7,474 nucleotides of DNA from Candidatus Omnitrophota bacterium (GTDB lineage Bacteria > Omnitrophota > Gorgyraeia > Zapsychrales > Zapsychraceae), in the NCBI GenBank assembly GCA_016217585.1, contig JACRHQ010000175.1:1-7474 (forward strand), written 5' to 3'. Below the pieces are notes generated by a model. The model was not told the DNA's origin, searched no databases, and was given only the letters and a program-made list of their open reading frames with translations. Below are positions 1-5,594 of this stretch, piece after piece; position 1 is the stretch's first letter, and each line of letters starts with the position of its first letter. Made by a program: the position numbers and the translations under genes.

Positions 1-210
1 ATGAAGAAGTGGCTTGAAGGGTGGCGCAACGCCGCGGAGGCTTTAAAGGAAATCAAGCGCCGGGAACTGCGCGCGTACGACTACCCGGGGAATAAAGCGG
101 TCATTGACGGAATGCTGCAATGGGCGTGTGACCATCGACAGACGCGTTTGGGCAGTGGATTGGTTGAACAGCAAAGATTCTTTCTAAAAATGAAGAAAGG
201 GACGAAATGA
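1..210 (+). CDS. Small helical protein paired with nucleotidyltransferase (possible antitoxin-like partner)
   Basis: Encodes 69 residues and starts at the first base of the window, so an upstream in-frame start cannot be excluded. The N-terminal half is a charged, probably amphipathic helix (W4, W8, AEALKEIKRRELRAYDY). The C-terminal part carries SGLVEQQRFF (about residues 52-61) and ends in a basic tail. As I recall, a similar 'sGLveqQ..F' segment occurs in small proteins encoded just before AbiEii-like nucleotidyltransferases. Its stop overlaps the next start as ATGA (207-210), so the two genes are translationally coupled. I see no DNA-binding motif, signal peptide or membrane segment. The antitoxin or partner role is inferred only from this two-gene arrangement; the biochemical function is unknown. 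Confidence 0.6.
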   Translation: MKKWLEGWRNAAEALKEIKRRELRAYDYPGNKAVIDGMLQWACDHRQTRLGSGLVEQQRFFLKMKKGTK

Positions 211-785
211 ATCCCTTGTTTCAGGCGGGGTTGGAATTACAAAAATTTATGCAGGCAAGGAAATGGTCTTTTTGTTTTATCGGAGGGTTGGCTGTGATCC
301 GTTGGGGAGAAGTCCGCATGACGCAGGATATCGACCTTTCGGTGCTGTCGGGATTCGGGAGCGAACAAATTTATATCGAGGGGCTGTTAAAGCAATTCAA
401 ATCCAGGGTGGACGATGCCAAAGATTTTGCCCTGACGAACCGTGTTCTTTTGTTGACGGCTTCCAACCATGTCCCTGTTGATATTTCGCTCGCGGGTTTG
501 CCGTTCGAGCGGGAAATGATGGAACGGGCCAGTCCTTTTCCCTACGATTCTGATTGTTCACTCATTACGTGTTCCGCCGAAGACCTCGTTATTTTAAAGG
601 CATTTGCCGATCGAATGATCGACTGGATGGATGTGGAAGGAGTTTTGTTAAGGCAGGGAAACGGTCTGGATTATCAATATATTCTGAAACATCTGGAACC
701 ATTGTGCGCGCTGAAGGGATCTCCCGAGATCGTCGGGAAATTAAAACAACTTATCGATAAGAATAAAGAGGAGAAGAAACGATGA
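207..785 (+). CDS. Nucleotidyltransferase-fold protein, AbiEii/MNT-like
   Basis: Encodes 192 residues. The nucleotidyltransferase signature is visible: Gly-Gly at 26-27 (FIGGLAVIRWG), then MTQDIDLSV with Asp41 and Asp43, a candidate third acidic residue Asp92 in PVDISLAG, and a K131-A-x-x-DR segment followed by DWMDVEGVL, typical of the AbiEii/AbiGii/DUF6036-like group. Such proteins transfer nucleotides to proteins or tRNA and often act as toxins in toxin-antitoxin or phage-defence pairs; the target here is unknown. The start is supported by AAAGGGA at 196-202, four bases before the ATG, and by the ATGA overlap with the small upstream gene. Its own stop overlaps the next ATG by four bases. 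The gene is visibly more AT-rich than the radical SAM gene that follows, which suggests it was acquired separately. The fold call is firm, the biological role is not. Confidence 0.8.
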   Translation: MNPLFQAGLELQKFMQARKWSFCFIGGLAVIRWGEVRMTQDIDLSVLSGFGSEQIYIEGLLKQFKSRVDDAKDFALTNRVLLLTASNHVPVDISLAGLPFEREMMERASPFPYDSDCSLITCSAEDLVILKAFADRMIDWMDVEGVLLRQGNGLDYQYILKHLEPLCALKGSPEIVGKLKQLIDKNKEEKKR

Positions 786-2254
786 GAGTGCTATTTTTGA
801 CACCACCACTCAAGGCATGGGACTCGCACGGGTATCACCTGGCCGCCAACCAGATGCACGCGCAGTTGGCCGCGTATCTGCGCGAGAAGAAGCTCGCCGA
901 GGTCGACGCCCTGGACTGCCGGGCGCTCGAGATGGACTGGGACGCGATGGTCAAGTATGCCAAGGAAACCAAACCGGACATGGTTTTTGTCGGCGAGCTC
1001 CTGCACTCGACCTGCGGCGCGGCGGTCATCTGGTATTTCAACGAGGGTCTGCGCCTCATTAAGGAAGCGATGCCGCAGGTGAAAACCTCCGCCGGCGGTT
1101 TGTGGTATTCCGGCGACTGGGAACGCCAGATGCGCCTGAATCCGACACTTGATTACATCATGATCGGCGAAGCGGAGATCACCATGGAGGAATTGATCAT
1201 CAACCTGAAGTCCAGGAAACGGGATGAGCGGGATATCGCGGGGCTGGTTTCCCGCCGTCCGGACGGGACGATCGTCATTGGTCCTCACCGTGATTTGATC
1301 CCTGACTTGAATGTCCTGCCCATGCCGGCGTACGACTTGTTCCCGATGGATAAATATGTCGGGCACACGTACTGGAAACCGTTCGCGGAACTGATGACCT
1401 CGCGCGGGTGTCCGGGCAAATGCCATTTCTGCTACGAATGGGCGCTTTACGACAGCCGCACCGCCGCGAAGGATTTCACCTCCTGGCGCGGATTAAAAGG
1501 GAAACGCATTGTTGATGAGCTGGAACTTCTGGAGAAAAAGTACGGTATCACAACGATCGTTTTTCAGGACGATGCCTTCAATACCGACACGCAGGCGATG
1601 ATCGAGTTTTGCAACGAGAAGATCAGGCGCGGCAACAAGATCGACTGGGTCTGTCTGGGGCGGGCGGACCAGTGGATCAGCCAGCACAACATCCTGCCGT
1701 TGATGAAGAAGGCCGGACTCTTTCTGGCGTTGACCGGCGTTGAGGTCGAAGACGACATGACCTTGGCCAAGCAGGGCAAGGGCGTGACCATTGATCAGAT
1801 TAAAAAGACGGTGCGGCTTTTGCGCGAGAACGATATCGGCAGCGTCGGCACCGTTTTGATCGGCCTTAAGGAAGACACGGAGGAAAAAATCAAAAAGCGT
1901 TTGCAGATCGCCGATGAAATCGACCCGGACATCTTCGCCCTGGATTACATGACACCGGTGCCCAATTCTCCCGACTGGAAATACGGAATCAAGAAGGGCT
2001 GGTTTGATCCTGACAAGATCAACCTCAAGGAATGGGATTTCCAGCACCCGGTTGTGCCGACGGACCATTTGAGCGTCGAGGAAGTCGGCCGGCTCGGGGC
2101 CTGGTGCATGCGGGAATATTACTCCAAGCCGGAACGCATCCACCGGATCTTCTCCAGTAATTATCACGACAAGGTCAAGGTCTGCGTGAAGGATTTTATG
2201 GATAACATCTCCAAGTGGGAGGCGAATTCACGCGCCCCGGCGACGGCCAGATGA
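782..2254 (+). CDS. B12-binding-type radical SAM enzyme (BchE-like group)
   Basis: Encodes 490 residues. Residues 1 to about 150 form a Rossmann-like segment (RVLFLTPP start, PDMVFVGELL, ending DYIMIGEAEITMEELI) in the position of a cobalamin-binding domain. I see no clear DxHxxG base-off histidine motif, so B12 may bind base-on or not at all. The radical SAM core begins at TSRGCPGKCHFCYEW, where Cys210, Cys214 and Cys217 give the CxxxCxxC [4Fe-4S] site. Later core strands are recognisable as TIVFQDDAF, ALTGVEVEDDMTL and VGTVLIGLKEDTEEKI. The C-terminal region to 490 resembles the BchE/HpnP/HpnR-type group, which perform methylation, cyclisation or other radical chemistry on hydrophobic or tetrapyrrole substrates. 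The start has AGGAG at 769-773 and an ATGA overlap with the preceding gene. The position upstream of ketoacyl synthases and an ACP suggests it modifies an acyl or polyketide chain, but the substrate is inferred only. Confidence 0.88.
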   Translation: MRVLFLTPPLKAWDSHGYHLAANQMHAQLAAYLREKKLAEVDALDCRALEMDWDAMVKYAKETKPDMVFVGELLHSTCGAAVIWYFNEGLRLIKEAMPQVKTSAGGLWYSGDWERQMRLNPTLDYIMIGEAEITMEELIINLKSRKRDERDIAGLVSRRPDGTIVIGPHRDLIPDLNVLPMPAYDLFPMDKYVGHTYWKPFAELMTSRGCPGKCHFCYEWALYDSRTAAKDFTSWRGLKGKRIVDELELLEKKYGITTIVFQDDAFNTDTQAMIEFCNEKIRRGNKIDWVCLGRADQWISQHNILPLMKKAGLFLALTGVEVEDDMTLAKQGKGVTIDQIKKTVRLLRENDIGSVGTVLIGLKEDTEEKIKKRLQIADEIDPDIFALDYMTPVPNSPDWKYGIKKGWFDPDKINLKEWDFQHPVVPTDHLSVEEVGRLGAWCMREYYSKPERIHRIFSSNYHDKVKVCVKDFMDNISKWEANSRAPATAR

Positions 2255-2388
2255 GTAAGTCACCAGGTCACAAAGTCACACGTCACCAGTAAAATCTCGA
2301 TAACTTGTGACATGGTGACCTTGTGACGGCGACCGAAGGGAGTCCCCGACAGGGGAGTGACGTGGTGACAAATTAAAAGGAATATTTA
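2255..2388. repeat. Intergenic inverted-repeat block of GTCAC/GTGAC units
   Basis: GTCAC occurs at 2259, 2267, 2275 and 2282, then the complementary GTGAC at 2307, 2315 and 2323, mostly every 8 bases. The left arm 2259-2279 matches the reverse complement of the right arm 2307-2327 at 18 of 21 positions, so the region can fold into a long hairpin. Further right, TCCCC (2343-2347) and GGGGA (2352-2356) form a perfect five-base stem with a four-base loop, followed by two more GTGAC units at 2357 and 2365. The left 21 bases recur exactly at 6831-6851. The last bases supply the ribosome binding site of the following gene. The block carries no protein-coding signal. Confidence 0.85.
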
Positions 2389-2664
2389 ATGCCAGACACA
2401 CAAACAAAAATAGAATGGGAATCCGGTGCGCGTCAGAAGTACGAGACGATGATCACAAGGATCCCGCTTTTTCACCGCGAGATCGCCAAGGCCGTCGTCG
2501 ATAAACGCGCGCCTCTGCTGGCGCAGGAGCGCGGTTCCGGCAGGGTGGAAGAGCAGGACATCGTCCGGGCGTTTTTTTTCGAGGTCCCGATGACGTTTTA
2601 CAGCCTGATGATCCGCTTGCTGCAGGACGCGGGGTTTGATTACAGGAAATACGAACCAAAATAA
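2389..2664 (+). CDS. Small PCP_red-like protein (protochlorophyllide-reductase C-terminal-domain family)
   Basis: Encodes 91 residues, cytosolic, with no membrane segment. The pattern W10-E-S-x-A, then R24-I-P-L-F-H-R30, a helix through about residue 48, Q46-E-R-G-S, RVEEQDIVRAFF and a final helix ending DAGFDYRKY, resembles the PCP_red domain. That domain is found at the C-terminus of BchB/ChlB and as short stand-alone proteins. In BchB it helps form the substrate pocket; as a stand-alone protein its role is not established. A good ribosome site, AAAAGGA at 2375-2381, lies seven bases before the ATG, and the gene ends in closely spaced stops (TAATAG, then TAA). It sits between a BchE-like radical SAM gene and a reductase gene, so an accessory role in the radical SAM step is plausible but inferred. 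The family assignment rests on motif memory, not a search. Confidence 0.6.
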   Translation: MPDTQTKIEWESGARQKYETMITRIPLFHREIAKAVVDKRAPLLAQERGSGRVEEQDIVRAFFFEVPMTFYSLMIRLLQDAGFDYRKYEPK

Positions 2665-2687
2665 TAGTAAGAAGTGAGGGGTGTTTT

Positions 2688-3719
2688 ATGAATGTTGCAA
2701 TAATCGGCGCCGGCGCGATCGGTTCGGTCGTTGCCGCTTGTCTGACCAAAGCGGGTGAGAATGTTGCCCTCATCGGACGCAAGGATCAGGTGGACGCCAT
2801 CGACAAGGCCGGCCTGCGGGTGACGGGCGCGCGCGGGGAGGAAACTTTTCGTATCCGGGCTCTGACGCACCTGGACAGCGAATATGACTTGGTGATTCTC
2901 ACCGTCAAGACCCAGGACATCGAAGAGGCATGCGCCCATAATAAGGCGTTTTTGAAGAAGTGTCTGGTTTTAAGCTCCCAGAACGGCGTTCAGTCCGATA
3001 CGATCTTGAGTAAGCATTTCGACAAGGCCCGGCTCTACAGCAGCATCGTGATGTTCGGCGCGACGTATGCCAGGCCCGGCGAGGTCGTCTTTAATTTTGA
3101 AGGCGACTGGATCATCGGCAAACCTTTCGCGGCCAACGACGAGAATGTTCAGAGGATCGCGCAGATTCTCAAAAAGGCGTTCCCTCCCAAAGGGAGCCTA
3201 TCGGCCGTCGTTGTCTCGGAGAATATCACGGGGATGAAGTGGCTGAAGCTCTTCGTGAATTTCAATAACTGCATCCCGGCCTTGACGGGGAAATCCATGC
3301 AGGAAACTTTCGCGGACATGGATTTGTGCCGCTTGAGCATTTTGCTTTTGAAAGAAGGTGTCGGCATCATGCAGAAAAATGGTATTCATCTGGTTTCTTT
3401 GCCGCAATTTCCGGCGGAGCGTGTTTACGGGATGGCGAATATGCCCATGGAACAGGCGGCCGGCATTATCAACAAGACTTTGACGGGGTTAAGCAAGGAA
3501 CCGCTGTACGGTTCGATCCTGCAAAGCATCATGCGTGGCCGGGCGAGCGAGATCGATTACATCAACGGCCAGGTGCTCAAGATGGTGCGCAGCCCGAAAG
3601 ACGAAGCGCCGTTAAACGCGCGGGTGGTTGAGATGGTTCATCAGGTCGAGCAAAACAAAAAATATTTTACGGTGGAAGAGATCAGAGAAGCATTCGAGTT
3701 GCATAAAGAAAGGGTTTAA
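2688..3719 (+). CDS. Ketopantoate reductase (ApbA/PanE) family protein
   Basis: Encodes 343 residues. An N-terminal Rossmann fold is marked by IIGAGAIGS (Gly7, Gly9, Gly12), the NAD(P)H site of this family. Residues matching the known KPR active site are present: Asn99 in SSQNGVQ, Lys187 in KWLKLFVNFNN with Asn191 and Asn194, and Ser287-Glu288 in ASEIDYINGQVL. The C-terminal helical domain is therefore intact and the enzyme is probably active. Family members reduce 2-dehydropantoate to pantoate, but many paralogues reduce other 2-keto or 3-keto substrates. It is somewhat longer than the usual 300 or so residues. The start has GAGGGG at 2676-2681, six bases before the ATG. With ketoacyl synthases directly downstream and no other pantothenate genes, a role in the acyl pathway or in supplying pantetheine for the ACP is possible. 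Neither can be decided from sequence, so no panE symbol is given. Confidence 0.82.
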   Translation: MNVAIIGAGAIGSVVAACLTKAGENVALIGRKDQVDAIDKAGLRVTGARGEETFRIRALTHLDSEYDLVILTVKTQDIEEACAHNKAFLKKCLVLSSQNGVQSDTILSKHFDKARLYSSIVMFGATYARPGEVVFNFEGDWIIGKPFAANDENVQRIAQILKKAFPPKGSLSAVVVSENITGMKWLKLFVNFNNCIPALTGKSMQETFADMDLCRLSILLLKEGVGIMQKNGIHLVSLPQFPAERVYGMANMPMEQAAGIINKTLTGLSKEPLYGSILQSIMRGRASEIDYINGQVLKMVRSPKDEAPLNARVVEMVHQVEQNKKYFTVEEIREAFELHKERV

Positions 3720-3723
3720 ATAG

Positions 3724-4986
3724 ATGGCAAGACGTGTTGTGGTTACCGGGGTCGGGATTATTTCCCCCAACGGCGTCGGGAAAGAGGCGTGCTGGAAGAG
3801 TATGGTCGGCGGGGTGTCCGCGGTCAGGCGCGTGACGGAGTTTGACGTTTCCATGTTTAATACCAAGATCGCGGCCCAGGTGCACGATTTTGATCCCATT
3901 AAACTGGGACTGACCAGGGATGAGGCCATCCGCATGGACCGCTACGTCCAGTTCGCGGTCGTGGCCGGCCGCATGGCGCTCGAAGATTCCGGCCTTGACC
4001 TGACGAAAGTCAACCGCGAACGCATGGGCGTGTCGCTGGCCAACGCCATCTGCGGGACAAAATATATGGAGGAAGAGTTCGCCCTGGTCACCGACAGCGG
4101 GAAAAAGCCCATTGACCCAACGATCGTCCGGCCTGACCTTTACGATGCCTCGATGTTTAATACACCCTCGAGTGAAATTTCCGCGAAATATGGTTTGAAG
4201 GGCGTGTGCAACACGATCTCAACCGGGTGTACCGCCGGGACGGATTCGGTGGGGTTTTCTTTTGAGGCCATTGCCGACGGGGATGTCGACATCATGATCA
4301 CCGGCGCCAGTGAAGCGCCCATCACGCCGATCACCTTTGGCGCGTTTGACACGGTGAATGTCTTGTCCGTGCATAATGATCATCCGGAGAAAGCCTCCCG
4401 GCCGTTCGACGCCAAGCGAAATGGATTTGTCATCTCCGAAGGCGCCGGGCTCTTGGTCGTTGAAGAATTAGAGCATGCCAAACGCCGCGGCGCGCGGATC
4501 TATTGCGAGATCGTCGGCTTCGGCACAACGAATAACGCGTATCATATGACCGACCTGCCGCCGGAGGGGGACGCCAAGGCGTCCTGTATCCGTCTGGCTT
4601 TAGCGGATGCCAAGGTCAGGCCTCAGGAGATCGACTACATCAACGCGCACGGCTCCTCGACGCGGCAAAACGACGTCTTTGAAACCAACGCCTACAAGAT
4701 GGTCTTTGGCGATTACGCGTATAAAATTCCGATCAGTTCTTTGAAGTCGATGATCGGGCACCCGCTGGCCGGGGCCAACGGGATCGAGCTGGCCATGGGC
4801 GCGCTGATCTTCGAGCGAAACGTTCTGCCGCCGACGATCAACCAGGAGTTCCCTGACCCGCAGTGCGATCTGGATTACATCCCCAACAAGGCGCGGGAGA
4901 AGAGGGTCAACTGCATGCTGAAAACCTCGAGCGGTTTTTCAGGGATCCACTCGGCGATGGTTTTGAGGAGGTTCAACGGGAGGTAG
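3724..4986 (+). CDS. Beta-ketoacyl-ACP synthase, FabF-type, catalytically complete (KS-alpha)
   Basis: Encodes 420 residues, the normal length for FabF/KAS II. The thiolase-fold triad is complete: Cys169 in STGCTAGTD, His309 in INAHGSSTRQND and His346 in KSMIGHPLAGANG, with the conserved Lys341. Other family signatures are RVVVTGVGIISPNG at the start, RPFDAKRNGFVISEGAG, and PPTINQEFPDPQCDLDYIPN near the end. The enzyme should condense an acyl chain with malonyl-ACP. The usual C-terminal GFGGTN loop reads GFSGIH here, a small departure that may affect the acyl pocket. It starts four bases after the reductase stop, with GAAAGGG upstream (3708-3714). Its last codons contain GGGAGGT, the ribosome site of the next small gene. 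Together with the catalytically dead homologue downstream it probably forms a KS-alpha/KS-beta heterodimer. The synthase call is firm; the pairing is inferred. Confidence 0.93.
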   Translation: MARRVVVTGVGIISPNGVGKEACWKSMVGGVSAVRRVTEFDVSMFNTKIAAQVHDFDPIKLGLTRDEAIRMDRYVQFAVVAGRMALEDSGLDLTKVNRERMGVSLANAICGTKYMEEEFALVTDSGKKPIDPTIVRPDLYDASMFNTPSSEISAKYGLKGVCNTISTGCTAGTDSVGFSFEAIADGDVDIMITGASEAPITPITFGAFDTVNVLSVHNDHPEKASRPFDAKRNGFVISEGAGLLVVEELEHAKRRGARIYCEIVGFGTTNNAYHMTDLPPEGDAKASCIRLALADAKVRPQEIDYINAHGSSTRQNDVFETNAYKMVFGDYAYKIPISSLKSMIGHPLAGANGIELAMGALIFERNVLPPTINQEFPDPQCDLDYIPNKAREKRVNCMLKTSSGFSGIHSAMVLRRFNGR

Positions 4987-4991
4987 GTTTT

Positions 4992-5195
4992 ATGAAGAAA
5001 ATCCGGGTTCATAAGGCCAAAAGTTTTAAAGACGCGGAAGAATGGGACCGCAAATTCTGGCGCCACGCCGGGGCCCAGGCGCGGTTTGCGGCTGCCCATG
5101 AAGCCATTAAAGATTATTTCAAGATGAAAGGAATTCATGCGCGTCATCTCCGATTACGAAGATCTGTTCAAAGTATTGAACGCTTGCCGCATTAA
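4992..5195 (+). CDS. Small basic protein preceding nucleotidyltransferase (cassette partner)
   Basis: Encodes 67 residues from the ATG that has GGGAGGT at 4978-4984, seven bases upstream. A longer open frame begins at 4863 but lies inside the synthase gene and lacks such a site, so the short form is preferred. The protein is charged and helical: KSFKDAEEWDRKFWRHAGAQARFAAAHEAIKDYF, then LRLRRSVQSIER at the C-terminus. This resembles short proteins found just before nucleotidyltransferase genes. It plays the same positional role as the 69-residue protein at 1-210, although the two sequences are not obviously homologous. Its 3' end overlaps the nucleotidyltransferase frame starting at 5137 by 59 bases in another frame. 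Function unknown; an antitoxin-like or partner role is inferred from position. Confidence 0.6.
   Translation: MKKIRVHKAKSFKDAEEWDRKFWRHAGAQARFAAAHEAIKDYFKMKGIHARHLRLRRSVQSIERLPH
5127..5132 (+). promoter_or_regulatory. Ribosome binding site AAAGGA for the original nucleotidyltransferase start
   Basis: AAAGGA lies four bases before the ATG at 5137. That ATG opens a frame reading MRVISDYEDLFKVLNACRIKYL, the expected N-terminal helix and first strand of this nucleotidyltransferase family, and then meets TGA. No comparable site precedes the GTG at 5206. The site therefore marks 5137 as the ancestral start and shows that the downstream open frame is truncated. Confidence 0.65.
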
Positions 5196-5592
5196 ATATC
5201 TTTGAGTGGGGGCATATGCTGTTATGTATTACACCCAGCCTCGTTATACAAAAGATATCGATGTTTGGATAATCCCTGAGTTGAATGATGTTTATAAAAT
5301 TTATGAGACGTTAAAGAGATTTGGAGCGCCGCTGAAGGGTATTAAGCCGGAAGATTTTAATGACAAAACCATGATTTTTCAGATGGGTATTGCTCCTGTG
5401 AGAATTGACATTTTATTCGATATCCCGGGAGTGTCGGCACAGTCGGCCTGGCGCGATAAAAAAAAGATACATTACGGGAAGACACCAGTCTATGTCTTAG
5501 GGCAGAGAGACCTTGTTGCCGCCAAGAGAAAGGCCGGGCGTCCGCAGGATGAAATCGATTTAGAAAAGTTGAAACATAGTAAGGACGGTTAA
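5137..5592 (+). pseudogene. Nucleotidyltransferase (AbiEii/MNT-like) with in-frame TGA at codon 23
   Basis: Read from the ATG at 5137 the frame would encode 151 residues but carries TGA at 5203-5205. Before it lies DLFKVLNACRIKYL; after it VGAYAVMYYTQPRYTKDIDVWI continues in the same frame, matching the usual 'KYLLVGGYAV...R.TKDIDiwi' start of the family. Asp40, Asp42 and a third acidic residue, Asp91 (VRIDIL), are present, as is the closing GRPQDEIDLEKL segment. Normally a Leu stands at the stop position, and a single TTA-to-TGA change would explain it. The remaining open frame from GTG 5206 gives 128 residues but lacks the first helix and strand and has no ribosome site of its own. Reinitiation at the GTG, which directly follows the TGA, is possible. 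The gene is AT-rich relative to its neighbours. It is probably inactive, though a sequencing error could also explain the stop. Confidence 0.7.
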
Positions 5593-5594
5593 CA

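Noticed and set aside
791..1426. Long minus-strand open frame of 211 codons
   Set aside because: It lies opposite the radical SAM gene, is rich in Arg/His/Val as expected for an antisense shadow, has no recognisable motif and no ribosome site.
1493..2167. Minus-strand open frame of 224 codons
   Set aside because: It mirrors the radical SAM core and C-terminus in another frame; the plus-strand protein has clear family motifs, so this is a shadow.
2255..2388. CRISPR-like array
   Set aside because: The units are 5-8 bases with no spacers of constant length and appear in opposite orientations; there are no cas genes.
4863..5195. Longer 110-codon version of the small protein before the second nucleotidyltransferase
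   Set aside because: The first 43 codons overlap the conserved C-terminus of the synthase in another frame, while a strong ribosome site supports the ATG at 4992.
5203..5205. TGA read as selenocysteine, Trp or Gly
   Set aside because: The family position normally holds Leu, no selenocysteine insertion hairpin is evident, TGG is used for Trp elsewhere, and other genes have no in-frame TGA.
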